Below, one piece after another: positions 30,318 to 37,437 of a stretch of DNA of 38,761 bases. The stretch comes from a virus. Below the pieces are notes generated by a model. It was not told the DNA's origin. It made no database searches and saw only the letters and a program-made list of their open reading frames with translations. The DNA is taken from positions 1-38,761 of the IMG/VR virus record IMGVR_UViG_3300005511_000897; one strand, written 5' to 3'. The position numbers and the translations under genes are program-made. The stretch's first letter is position 1. The number at the start of each line of letters is the position of its first letter.

Positions 30318-31119
30318 AGTCTACGGCGCTGAGGGCAAGACTAACGTCCTCAGCTTTGACCCTAACGTCCTCGTGATCGTCGAGGACACGCAGCACCCCC
30401 TCTACGACGAACGTATTCACCTGCCGTTGGATGAGGCGATGGTGAAAAACGTCATGACGTACGGCGTGATCGAACCCGTTCTGGTTTGGAAGGACCCGGA
30501 AACCGCACAGGTTCTGGTGGTGGCCGGCCGCCAACGCGTCCGACACGCTCGCGAGGCGAACCAACGGCTTTCGGCCGAGGGTAGGCCGACGCTGCTGGTG
30601 CCGGGTATCGCGCAGCGAGGGACTATCGACCAGATGGCCGATAAGGCGATTCTGGAGAACGAGCTTCGCCGTAACGACACGCCGATGGCGCGCGCCCGCA
30701 AGATGGCCGCCTACGCCGCGAGGGGTTACACGGACAACCGCCTCGCCCTGATCTTCGGATGCAGCGAGGCTACCGTTCACACCCACATGATCCTGATGGA
30801 CTGCACCGTCGCAGTTCAGAAGGCGGTCGACGGTGGGCAGATCAACCTGACACATGCAAAAGCCCTTGCCAAGCTGGATCCCGCCGAGCAACGCGCCAAG
30901 GCAGCCGAGCTGATTGCAGCCGGGACCGGAGCCAAGCCCCACGAACGCGCACGGAAGCAGGCCGCAATCGTGGGCGGTGACGCGCCCAGGCCGCGTACCA
31001 AAAAGGAGATCAGCAAAGCGCTCGATACGGCCGATGGTGAAGTACGCCACGCGCTGCGCTGGGTTCTCGGTCTGGAGTCCGAACTGGGTGCACCCGTGCC
31101 GGAGGCCGCCGATGCTTAA
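30295..31119 (+). CDS. ParB-like nuclease/CTPase-fold protein
   Basis: 274-aa protein with an N-terminal ParB/sulfiredoxin-like domain (about 30-115) containing YGVIEPVLVWKDPETAQVLV followed by the hallmark AGRQRVRHAREAN with the G-x-R-R pattern, and a KorB-like helix-turn-helix near 150-172 (LALIFGCSEATVHTHMILMD). In phages such proteins accompany DNA modification genes and can be nucleases or DNA-binding clamps rather than plasmid partition factors. An ATG at 30295 is followed directly by another at 30298; AAGGA lies four or seven bases ahead. It overlaps the next gene by eight bases. Confidence 0.85.
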   Translation: MMAKNSVEVYGAEGKTNVLSFDPNVLVIVEDTQHPLYDERIHLPLDEAMVKNVMTYGVIEPVLVWKDPETAQVLVVAGRQRVRHAREANQRLSAEGRPTLLVPGIAQRGTIDQMADKAILENELRRNDTPMARARKMAAYAARGYTDNRLALIFGCSEATVHTHMILMDCTVAVQKAVDGGQINLTHAKALAKLDPAEQRAKAAELIAAGTGAKPHERARKQAAIVGGDAPRPRTKKEISKALDTADGEVRHALRWVLGLESELGAPVPEAADA

Positions 31120-31621
31120 GCGAACTACGCCCCTCCGCCAGCAGGCACCGATGAAGCGCACCGGCTGGATGCGCACCACGCGTGAGAAGAAGGCCCCAGG
31201 CCTCGCCCAACGCATTGCCGAAGCCCTGGGCTTTGCCATCAAGCACGAACGCGCTGAGTCGTCCGTATTCCGGAGCCAGACCCACCTGCAGAACGTTGCA
31301 AGCCTCAACTGCATCAGCTGCGGTCGGCCCCAACGCTCGCAGGCGGCCCACACCAACATGCTGGCCTTGGGCAAAGGGAAAGGCATGAAGGCGTCCGACG
31401 CCCTAACCTTCCCCCTGTGCGCCAGCGGCCTGCTCGTTATTGGCTGCCACGCCATGCTTGATCAAGGTGGCGCCTACAGCAAGGCCGCCAGCCGCGAAGT
31501 TCAGCTCGATTGGCTGGTCCGCACCCGGGACAAGCTTCTGCGCCTGGGGCAATGGCCGGCCGCTGCGGAAAACGACTTCGAAAAGTTCGTCGTCTCCTAT
31601 CTGAATCGGGAGGGCAAGTGA
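31112..31621 (+). CDS. Ref/HNH-like Cys-His nuclease-fold protein
   Basis: 169-aa protein with a basic N-terminus (LKRTTPLRQQAPMKRTGW) and a metal-binding region: NCISCGRPQRSQAAHTN (Cys70, Cys73 and His82), GKGKGMKASD, then CASG and GCHAMLDQGG. This Cys-x2-Cys plus H and C-H pattern is that of phage HNH-like proteins related to Ref and DUF1364 (RecA-dependent nucleases in the case of P1 Ref). I am confident of the metal-binding fold but not of the activity. It is coupled to the methyltransferase by the GTGA overlap. Confidence 0.65.
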   Translation: MLKRTTPLRQQAPMKRTGWMRTTREKKAPGLAQRIAEALGFAIKHERAESSVFRSQTHLQNVASLNCISCGRPQRSQAAHTNMLALGKGKGMKASDALTFPLCASGLLVIGCHAMLDQGGAYSKAASREVQLDWLVRTRDKLLRLGQWPAAAENDFEKFVVSYLNREGK

Positions 31622-33066
31622 ATGGTCTGGCTCTATGTGCCGGGGTTGGCATGCTCGACGAAGGACTCAGAGCTGCATGCCAGTTTCTTGGATTCGAATA
31701 CCGTACCGTTTGCTACGTGGAGCGGGAAGCCCCTGCTGCCGCGCAGCTTGTCACGCTCATGGAAAACGGAGCGATTGACGCGGCGCCTATCTGGTCTGAC
31801 CTGCTCACCTTCGACGGCGCAGCGTGGCGCGGCCGTGTGGATTGCGTCGTTGCTGGCTTCCCCTGCCAAGACCTATCCATCGCCGGTCGCCGCGCAGGCC
31901 TCAATGGCAAGCGGTCCGGTCTCTTCTTCAATGTCGTCGAAATTGCGGACGCTTGCGGTGCGGTCGAACTCTTTTTGGAGAACGTCGCAGGGATCGCTAC
32001 TGCAACCGCCGCCGTTGTGGACCCGGAAGAAGGCGATCTCGAAGAACGCGCCGCCGCCCGCGTCCTGGGAGAACTGGCCGACCGCGGGTGGGATGCGGAA
32101 TGGCTCACTCTTTCAGCGTCCGACGTTGGCGCTGGACATGGCCGCGCACGCTGGTTCTGTCATGCCTGGCGAGTGGCTGACGCCGAACGTCCCGAATGGG
32201 GGCCGCAGTGTATCAGCGGAGCTGGTGGCGTCGAAGGGCACAACCAGCACCGGAGAGAAGCGCACGGTCGGTCTGGAGTCGCAGGCGAAGCACTGGCCAA
32301 CTCCGGACGCATCGGCGACAGAACGCACGAACCGCAGCATTTCGGACGGAGCAGCCATACGGCCAACGATAGCACTGGCAGCGAAGCAATGGCTAACGCC
32401 GCACGGCATGAGCGGAACAGGCAAGGATGGCCGACCGGGCGGGGGCGGGGAGTTTGCGAAGCAGGTTACGGCCTGGCCCAGTCCGCGAGCGTCGGATGCA
32501 GCGAAAGGCGGACCGAACCAACGGGGAAGCCGGGGCGATTTGATGCTGCCGAGCATGGCGGCACAGTGGCCGACGCCGAATGCCCACGACGGTCGCCGGC
32601 CGGGAGTGGATTTGAGTTCGACCCAGGGAGGCAACCTGAATCGAGATGCCGCAGCTTGGCCGACACCAATGGCGGCGGATCATCGCGGGAGTGCCGGCGC
32701 GGACAAAGCGGAATTACCGAACAGGGCTATGGCGTGGCCAACGCCGGCCAGCCGGGATTTCCGCACGCCGAACAGCCAGGAGAGCCAGGAGAGCCGGAAT
32801 CACTCGGGCGGGGAGCAGCTACCGAACTTTGTGGAACACCACTTTTCGCACCCGGTCCTCTCGACGATCGATGGCCGCGAATTATCGCCGACCGGCCGGA
32901 CCTTGCCCCGGCGGTTGAACCCGGCGTTCGCATGCTGGCTGATGGGATGGCCTACTTGGTGGACGAATCCCGCAGTCACCAACTCCGTCAAGTCGGAAAT
33001 GGCGTTGTACCGCTCCAAGCTGCAACGGCATTTGTGCAGCTTATTCGCCGTGCCGGCCTCGAATAG
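31618..33066 (+). CDS. DNA cytosine-5 methyltransferase (Dcm-like), orphan
   Basis: 482-aa C5 methyltransferase. Starts with GTG 31618 behind GGGAGG. Motif I is LALCAGVGMLDEG (SAM binding), motif IV is GFPCQDLS with catalytic Cys83, motif VI is LFLENVAGI, motif VIII is HGRARWF, and the C-terminus has motif IX/X-like QVGNGVVPLQAATAF. The region between motif VIII and X (about 187-440), which should hold target recognition, is low in hydrophobic residues and built from repeated VADAE/LADT/VANA units. The same DNA is open in the +1 frame with its own family-like pattern (see the next entry). No cognate restriction enzyme is visible, so it probably protects phage DNA from host restriction. Confidence 0.9.
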   Translation: MNGLALCAGVGMLDEGLRAACQFLGFEYRTVCYVEREAPAAAQLVTLMENGAIDAAPIWSDLLTFDGAAWRGRVDCVVAGFPCQDLSIAGRRAGLNGKRSGLFFNVVEIADACGAVELFLENVAGIATATAAVVDPEEGDLEERAAARVLGELADRGWDAEWLTLSASDVGAGHGRARWFCHAWRVADAERPEWGPQCISGAGGVEGHNQHRREAHGRSGVAGEALANSGRIGDRTHEPQHFGRSSHTANDSTGSEAMANAARHERNRQGWPTGRGRGVCEAGYGLAQSASVGCSERRTEPTGKPGRFDAAEHGGTVADAECPRRSPAGSGFEFDPGRQPESRCRSLADTNGGGSSRECRRGQSGITEQGYGVANAGQPGFPHAEQPGEPGEPESLGRGAATELCGTPLFAPGPLDDRWPRIIADRPDLAPAVEPGVRMLADGMAYLVDESRSHQLRQVGNGVVPLQAATAFVQLIRRAGLE

Positions 33067-33079
33067 GACCGCAACATGA
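32162..33079 (+). CDS. Overlapping +1-frame reading of the methyltransferase recognition region
   Basis: In frame +1 relative to the methyltransferase an open frame continues to 33079. From ATG 32162 it reads MPGEWLTPNVPNGGRSV and then carries seven W-(P/L)-(T/S)-P units (EWLTPNVP, HWPTPDAS, QWLTPHGM, AWPSPRAS, QWPTPNAH, AWPTPMAA, AWPTPASR) and a C-terminus RLNPAFACWLMGWPTWW. I recall this W-x-TP / LNPxFxxWLMG pattern as a recurring C-terminal region of phage Dcm-like proteins. The alternative frame of the same bases gives the equally patterned VADAE repeats. No strong ribosome site precedes 32162; expression by internal start or +1 frameshift, or mere phylogenetic relic, cannot be told apart. 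Confidence 0.4.
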   Translation: MPGEWLTPNVPNGGRSVSAELVASKGTTSTGEKRTVGLESQAKHWPTPDASATERTNRSISDGAAIRPTIALAAKQWLTPHGMSGTGKDGRPGGGGEFAKQVTAWPSPRASDAAKGGPNQRGSRGDLMLPSMAAQWPTPNAHDGRRPGVDLSSTQGGNLNRDAAAWPTPMAADHRGSAGADKAELPNRAMAWPTPASRDFRTPNSQESQESRNHSGGEQLPNFVEHHFSHPVLSTIDGRELSPTGRTLPRRLNPAFACWLMGWPTWWTNPAVTNSVKSEMALYRSKLQRHLCSLFAVPASNRTAT

Positions 33080-33522
33080 CAAACACAATTGCAATAGATC
33101 GCGCTGTCCTGTGGGCCGCAGTAGAAGCGCTGCGCGCGAACCGCGACTGGCACCTCGACGGCGACAAGGAAACCGCCTACGAAGGCAGCGACCTGAAGCA
33201 CCAAACCGAGGAAGCAATCAAAGGTCTGGAATCCGTGTTGGCAATCCGCCATCCCGAATGGTGCAAATGGCGTGTCGTCCCCTCGGAACCAACTCCGGAG
33301 ATACTGGCAGCAGCAGCTGTCGCCGTCTGGGCTATCGCCTCTCCGTCCGACGTTCAAATCGCCAAAGACGCAGCGCGCATCGTCCTCATGTCCATGAACG
33401 CAGAACCCGGCGTGACTTTGGATATGCTCGCAGCAACGATCGCCACGATGGCGCCCGCCTACCGCGCCATGATCGCCGCGGCGCCGTTGCTGCATGGAGG
33501 CGCCAATGGCGGAACAGCCTAA
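33076..33522 (+). CDS. Hypothetical 148-aa protein
   Basis: Soluble Ala-rich helical protein without recognised domain. The N-terminus (AVLWAAVEALRANRDWHLDG) followed by LKHQTEEAIKGLESVLA is helical; Trp-rich turns WCKW and VVPSEPTPEILAAAA follow. It starts nine bases after the methyltransferase stop and overlaps the next gene by 17 bases. Proteins of this look are common fillers of phage accessory operons. Nothing specific points to function. Confidence 0.6.
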   Translation: MTNTIAIDRAVLWAAVEALRANRDWHLDGDKETAYEGSDLKHQTEEAIKGLESVLAIRHPEWCKWRVVPSEPTPEILAAAAVAVWAIASPSDVQIAKDAARIVLMSMNAEPGVTLDMLAATIATMAPAYRAMIAAAPLLHGGANGGTA

Positions 33523-33796
33523 ACGCGTCCGCGAGATCCCGAAGCCCCGCAAGGCATTCGGCACCGCAGCCAACCTCGACGGCGATGTCCTGATCTACAG
33601 CGAGAAGGAAATGAACAGTTTCGGCGACGCCTGCTTCGCCGATGGTTTCCGCACGGCCACCGAACGCGCCAGGCGCGCCCTGGTCCAGGCCGGCATCCTG
33701 ACCGCCAGCAACGCCGACGGTGCCCGTATCCAGGCTGAGAACGATGCCTGGGGTGACTACAACGCCGGTCGGGGTCCGCGCCCCACACGTCGATAG
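33506..33796 (+). CDS. Hypothetical 96-aa protein
   Basis: Basic, hydrophilic protein from ATG 33506, which has a GGAGG ribosome site five bases upstream inside the preceding gene. It contains the segment LIYSEKEMNSFGDACFADGF near residue 27 and a helical C-terminal part ending GRGPRPTRR. The long overlap and good ribosome site support translation. No domain recognised; Arg-rich ends could bind nucleic acid. Confidence 0.6.
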   Translation: MAEQPKRVREIPKPRKAFGTAANLDGDVLIYSEKEMNSFGDACFADGFRTATERARRALVQAGILTASNADGARIQAENDAWGDYNAGRGPRPTRR

Positions 33797-33803
33797 GATC
33801 ATC

Positions 33804-34877
33804 ATGAAAGAAAACCACATACTCAGTGATCAAGAGTCCCAGGACCTCGGCAAGCACTTCGTCCGCGTCGTGGAATCGGCAGTCGGCGAGCGGCTGCGCG
33901 CAGCCGCCAGCGAGGCCGAGCCGGTGGTCCGATATTGCCCGGGATGCGGCAGCATCGGCGCCGTCGAAGGCAAATACCGCGACTGCTGCCCGGATGGTAA
34001 CGAAGCCCGCATGATCCCCCAGCCGCTCGCGGAGAAGTGCCGCGACACGTTCAAGGAAGCGATCAAATCGATGCGCGCCAACGCGGCCGCGAACGACGCC
34101 ACCCCAACCATTAGAAATTCTCTAACGGTTGGCGATTCAGTTATTAGAAATTCTCGAATAGCTGGCGACGGCGAGGCCGGGGCAGTGCCGACAGAGCAGG
34201 AAGTCATGCGGCTGTACGCCGAAACCCTGGCTGAATTTTCAGATGGTCGCGGCTTCGACGCTGGCACCGTGGCTTTTGCGAGAGCGCTTTTACGGCGATA
34301 TGCCGCCCCGCCCGAGAAGCAAACTTCACATTCCGAGGGGGATGCGGAAGACGAGCGCCAGCACATCGGAGAGGCCGTAACCAACTTTTTTGCCGACTAC
34401 GTCGAAAACGGCGTCTTAGAGTTTGATGTGTTCGACTCTCGTAACATCGACGCATTGCTTGATGCCATCGATGCCGCCCGCGCCGCCCCAACCGTCCCGC
34501 ATTCCTTGACGGTTGCGCAGGGCGATGCGCTATACGCACGTATGCATGAAATCGCGTATCGAGACACCGCAGTTTGTGTGACCGTGCAGGCTGCAGACCT
34601 ACGCGCAATACTGGCGCGGCAGCAGGGCGGGGGCGATGCGGAGCCGACAAGGCCAGGAGTATATGCGTGGACGGCGGGCACGAGCAACGCGCTGGTGCTG
34701 GTCGACCGACGGCCGAGTGAGCACAGTCCCGGCGGCGTGCTGAACGGCCACGTTATCCACTCCACGAAGTTTTACGACGGCTGCCCGGTAGAGAAGTGGG
34801 GCAAAGATGGCCGGTGGGTTCTGCTGCATGACTTCGACGCCGCCCGCGCCCAGCGCGCTGGAAAGGGGGAAGCATGA
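33804..34877 (+). CDS. Hypothetical modular 357-aa protein with zinc-ribbon-like segment
   Basis: Large accessory protein of unknown function. Near residue 43 there is RYCPGCGSIGAV followed by a CC pair (Cys-x2-Cys then Cys-Cys), a likely zinc-binding unit. A Thr/Ser/Asn-rich linker contains two near-identical peptide units IRNS(L/R)(T/I)(V/A)GD, encoded by a 33-base DNA repeat. C-terminal parts contain helical acidic segments and a YAWTAGTSNALVLVDRRPSE block near residue 290 that looks like a small beta domain. Start ATG 33804 has an AGGA site. It looks assembled from several small phage domains. Confidence 0.6.
   Translation: MKENHILSDQESQDLGKHFVRVVESAVGERLRAAASEAEPVVRYCPGCGSIGAVEGKYRDCCPDGNEARMIPQPLAEKCRDTFKEAIKSMRANAAANDATPTIRNSLTVGDSVIRNSRIAGDGEAGAVPTEQEVMRLYAETLAEFSDGRGFDAGTVAFARALLRRYAAPPEKQTSHSEGDAEDERQHIGEAVTNFFADYVENGVLEFDVFDSRNIDALLDAIDAARAAPTVPHSLTVAQGDALYARMHEIAYRDTAVCVTVQAADLRAILARQQGGGDAEPTRPGVYAWTAGTSNALVLVDRRPSEHSPGGVLNGHVIHSTKFYDGCPVEKWGKDGRWVLLHDFDAARAQRAGKGEA
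34110..34155 (+). repeat. 33-base direct repeat in an accessory gene
   Basis: ATTAGAAATTCTC occurs at 34110-34122 and again at 34143-34155, 33 bases (11 codons) apart, and the similarity extends to the following GGCGA. A more diverged third copy with the CCCCAACC...TTGACGGTTG pattern is near 34483-34525. The unit contains the short inverted repeat TTAGA / TCTAA and is much more AT-rich than its surroundings. Confidence 0.7.
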
Positions 34878-35083
34878 TCAAGATCACCGACATGGATGGC
34901 CGGGCGCATTACCTTTCGCCCGACGCCGTCGCGCGGGTTGTAGATGCCGGCCCGAACTGGCACGGCATCCGAAGCTACGTGAAGACGTTCGACGGCATGA
35001 CCATAGAAGCTTCGGAGGATGCTTCTACGCTGGCGCAGGCCATTGAACGCGCTACTGCACAAGGGGCGAACGATGCAACCTGA
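34874..35083 (+). CDS. Hypothetical 69-aa protein
   Basis: Small soluble protein with beta-like N-terminus (MIKITDMDGRAHYLSPDAVA) and helical C-terminus. The pattern 'I-x-(I/V)-T-D-x-x-G-x-x-(H/Y)-x-(L/I)' is reminiscent of very small beta-barrel proteins such as FlbD-like or phage accessory proteins, but similarity is too short for an assignment. It is translationally coupled by ATGA to the preceding gene and overlaps the methyltransferase gene by 11 bases. Confidence 0.6.
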   Translation: MIKITDMDGRAHYLSPDAVARVVDAGPNWHGIRSYVKTFDGMTIEASEDASTLAQAIERATAQGANDAT

Positions 35084-35672
35084 TGTCCTTGACCCGTGCT
35101 GCGGCAGCCGCATGTTTTGGTTTGATCCGCAGGCTCAGGGCGTACTGTTCGGCGACATACGCAGCGAGCAGCACACCCTATGCGACGGCCGCGCCCTCAA
35201 TGTCACGCCTGACCTGCAAATGGACTTTCGGGCGATGCCATTTCCGGATGGCTCGTTCAAACTGGTGGCGTTCGACCCGCCCCACCTGCGCAAAGCTGGC
35301 CTGGCGAGCTGGCTGGGGCTGAAGTACGGCATCCTGTCCGACGACTGGCGCGAGGACTTGCGACGCGGATTCGCGGAGTGCTTCCGCGTGTTGGCCAACG
35401 ACGGCGTGCTGATCTTCAAGTGGAACGAAACCCAGATCAAGGTGAGCGAGATTCTGGCGTTGACGCCGCATAAGCCACTTCTCGGACACAAGTCCGGAAA
35501 GAGGGCCGACACGCATTGGATGTGCTTCATGAAGCGCGCCGGCGCCCTGTGTGACCCCCACCAGATCGAGGGATCGAGTGGGGTCGATCTCCGGTCACGC
35601 TGCGAGGGTCACGCAAGCTCAGTGGACAGGGGAGGTCAAACCGTTCCATCAATCGATGGGAGGGAGCCATGA
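35073..35672 (+). CDS. SAM-dependent DNA methyltransferase (DPPH motif)
   Basis: 199-aa class I SAM methyltransferase. Motif I-like DPCCGSRMFWFD is at the very N-terminus (residues 6-17), and the catalytic motif IV-like FDPPHLRKAG (about residue 66) replaces the usual DPPY with DPPH. A later LANDGVLIFKWNETQIKV is the typical strand 5 region. The order and short length match phage-encoded orphan N6-adenine or N4-cytosine methyltransferases. The C-terminal about 45 residues (from CDPHQ) are unusual and may be extra. The start is ATG 35073, and the stop overlaps the next gene by four bases. Confidence 0.8.
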   Translation: MQPDVLDPCCGSRMFWFDPQAQGVLFGDIRSEQHTLCDGRALNVTPDLQMDFRAMPFPDGSFKLVAFDPPHLRKAGLASWLGLKYGILSDDWREDLRRGFAECFRVLANDGVLIFKWNETQIKVSEILALTPHKPLLGHKSGKRADTHWMCFMKRAGALCDPHQIEGSSGVDLRSRCEGHASSVDRGGQTVPSIDGREP

Positions 35673-35911
35673 CGCAGGCAGGCCAATCCCGCCGCGGCAG
35701 CGCCGCAGAGGCAGCAGTGAACATCTTGGTCGGCCTGGGCGTCAGCATGCTGGCAAATGCCATCGTGTTTCCCGCCTATGGCTTCCAGGTGTCCGCCAGC
35801 ACGAACGCCCAAATCAGACTCATCTACACCGCCTTATCGCTGGTGCGCTCCTATAGCCTGCGCCGGCTCTTCAATTGGATCGGCTTCGGCCGGCAAAAGG
35901 ATTCAGCATGA
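35669..35911 (+). CDS. Small membrane-associated phage protein (DUF7220-like)
   Basis: 80-aa protein with a basic N-terminus and hydrophobic segments at about 15-33 (EAAVNILVGLGVSMLANAIV) and 48-60, followed by SLVRSYSLRRLFNW. This TALSLVRSYxLRRLFNW pattern is one I associate with small conserved proteins of phage accessory operons (DUF7220). Function is unknown; it is probably an inner-membrane protein. Coupled on both sides by ATGA overlaps. Confidence 0.7.
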   Translation: MTQAGQSRRGSAAEAAVNILVGLGVSMLANAIVFPAYGFQVSASTNAQIRLIYTALSLVRSYSLRRLFNWIGFGRQKDSA

Positions 35912-36609
35912 CGACCAAGAACACCGTTGCTGCACCCGTCGGCGAACAAACAATCTATCTCCCTCGTGGGGGGCTTAAGGGCTGCCTGCGAATCGCTCCG
36001 AAGTCCGACATACGCTATTTCCTCAATGGCGTCCACGTCGAAGCAGACAGGAATGGCACCACCCTGGCTGCCACCGATGGCCATCGGTTGCTCGCGGTTC
36101 GCAGCTCAACGGAGAATGCGATATCTGAGCCGGTGTCGTTCATCATCCCGCGGGAGGTGGCCTTGCACGCCGTCACAGGAGGGTCGGTTGCAATGCGGCG
36201 ATCTCCAGTCGCGGTGAAAAAACAGGAGGGTGGCAGGTGGAGCATTCACTTGGCGCAAATGACAGGTCGAGCATGGCTCGAATTCGCTCCGGTCGACGGG
36301 CGATTTCCTGACTGGCGAAGAGTAATTCCACAGGAAATTTCGAACACCTGCGGGCACTACAACCCGCGATATATCGCCGACTTCGCAGCAGCTGCCGCAG
36401 ACACTTTCGGAACTACTGCCATGCGCGGGCCGGCGATCAAGATTTGCCAAAACGCGGACCGCGCCGCAATAGTCCTTTCCACAGTGGCAAGCGCCGAAGA
36501 GTTCTTCGGAATACTCATGTCCGTCGCCGATCCGAAGATCGCTTGGCAATTGCCAGCATGGGCAGCGACACCGGAATCCGAACCCTCAAAGGAGGGCCAG
36601 ACGGCATGA
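35908..36609 (+). CDS. Sliding-clamp (DnaN/beta-clamp)-like protein
   Basis: 233-aa protein resembling parts of bacterial beta clamps: YFLNGVHVEADRNGTTLAAT followed by DGHRLLAVRS near residue 42 is the typical clamp strand-helix pattern, and RFPDWRRVIPQE near 133 corresponds to the FPDY-x-x-VIP block of DnaN. The length is about two clamp domains instead of three (366 aa in bacteria), so it may form a trimer or bind the host clamp. No phage polymerase is encoded here. Possible roles are clamp mimicry or replacement during replication. The link to DnaN is from motif resemblance. Confidence 0.75.
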   Translation: MTTKNTVAAPVGEQTIYLPRGGLKGCLRIAPKSDIRYFLNGVHVEADRNGTTLAATDGHRLLAVRSSTENAISEPVSFIIPREVALHAVTGGSVAMRRSPVAVKKQEGGRWSIHLAQMTGRAWLEFAPVDGRFPDWRRVIPQEISNTCGHYNPRYIADFAAAAADTFGTTAMRGPAIKICQNADRAAIVLSTVASAEEFFGILMSVADPKIAWQLPAWAATPESEPSKEGQTA

Positions 36610-36884
36610 TTACAGAGAATCAGTTTCAAGCTGTCAAAGGCGACGCCCTCCATCCTATCGGCACCTCCGTGCACTACTTCCGTCCGGACACATGGCGTTG
36701 GAGCATTGGTATCGTCGTCGGCTATCACGCTCTGAAGGTCATTGCCGGGCCGATGAACAGCTACTACATCCACGCCCATATACAGGACAGTGACGGTTCC
36801 CCGTTCGAATCACCGCTGGACAAAATCCGCTTGGTGAATCCACCGGCGCCGCCCGTTGGCAGATGGATGGGAGGCGGTCGATGA
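36606..36884 (+). CDS. Hypothetical 92-aa protein
   Basis: Small soluble, beta-rich protein with GTSVHYFRPDTWRWSIGIVV and IHAHIQDSDGSPFESPLDKI; a Tudor- or SH3-like barrel is possible but unproved. ATG 36606 overlaps the clamp-like gene stop by four bases, and its own stop overlaps the next gene. No family assigned. Confidence 0.6.
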   Translation: MITENQFQAVKGDALHPIGTSVHYFRPDTWRWSIGIVVGYHALKVIAGPMNSYYIHAHIQDSDGSPFESPLDKIRLVNPPAPPVGRWMGGGR

Positions 36885-37183
36885 AAGACGTGACCACGGT
36901 GCCCATGCACCAACGCGCCAAGCTGATCCAGGCGATCGAAAAGCTCTGGCCTGGCTCCGGCGCGCATACAAAGCGCAATCACGACACCAGCCGCGATGAG
37001 GTTGCCGTAGGCGAGCATGTCTCCCCGGCGATTCAGCGCGAGATTCGCCTGTACGTCTCGGGCTGGGAAACCGGATCTGCATTGGTCTCGGGCATCTTCA
37101 GCACCGACAAGCGAGAGCGGGCGCGGAAGGCCCAGACAGAGCTGGAAAACCTGTTTTCCAGCTCGGGAGGTGGGCGCTCATGA
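36881..37183 (+). CDS. Hypothetical 100-aa protein
   Basis: Basic helical protein, MKDVTTVPMHQRAKLIQAIE at the start, then HTKRNHDTSRDEV and a C-terminal charged helix ending SSSGGGRS. ATG 36881 overlaps the preceding stop, and its TGA overlaps the next start. No domain recognised; the REIRLYVSGWETGSALVSGI segment (about 54-75) looks like a conserved core. Confidence 0.6.
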   Translation: MKDVTTVPMHQRAKLIQAIEKLWPGSGAHTKRNHDTSRDEVAVGEHVSPAIQREIRLYVSGWETGSALVSGIFSTDKRERARKAQTELENLFSSSGGGRS

Positions 37184-37437
37184 CCTTAGGCTATGATTTG
37201 CCCGTCACCGGAACAACGGTGGACGGGCGTGGAAACCCGGAATCACAAGGCGCACTTAGCCCGCGCCATGCTTTGTCGCGGCTCTTCAGTGCCTATCGTC
37301 TCTGCACGCCTATGGCGGCGCCGAGCGGGGCCAGCTTCGGCTGGGCCGGTTCCTTGTGTCCGGTTTTCCACCCTCGCCCGGCTGCCGCCGCCCTCAGCCT
37401 CAAACAGCGGGGGGACGGCCCATGGTCCGGTTCGTGA
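37180..37437 (+). CDS. Uncertain 85-aa open frame before xis
   Basis: Open frame coupled by ATGA to the preceding gene and overlapping the excisionase start by 16 bases. The product is Pro/Ala/Ser-rich (RHALSRLFSAYRLCTPMAAP) and looks little like a folded protein. Another frame here is open as well, so coding is doubtful. The 240 bases could instead be a leader region for xis/int. I keep it because the overlap matches the pattern of the operon. Confidence 0.35.
   Translation: MTLGYDLPVTGTTVDGRGNPESQGALSPRHALSRLFSAYRLCTPMAAPSGASFGWAGSLCPVFHPRPAAAALSLKQRGDGPWSGS

Noticed and set aside
31622-32161. Upstream half of the +1 frame in the methyltransferase gene
   Set aside because: This half overlaps the strongly conserved catalytic motifs of the methyltransferase, and its own translation has no recognisable pattern; only the part after 32160 is worth attention.
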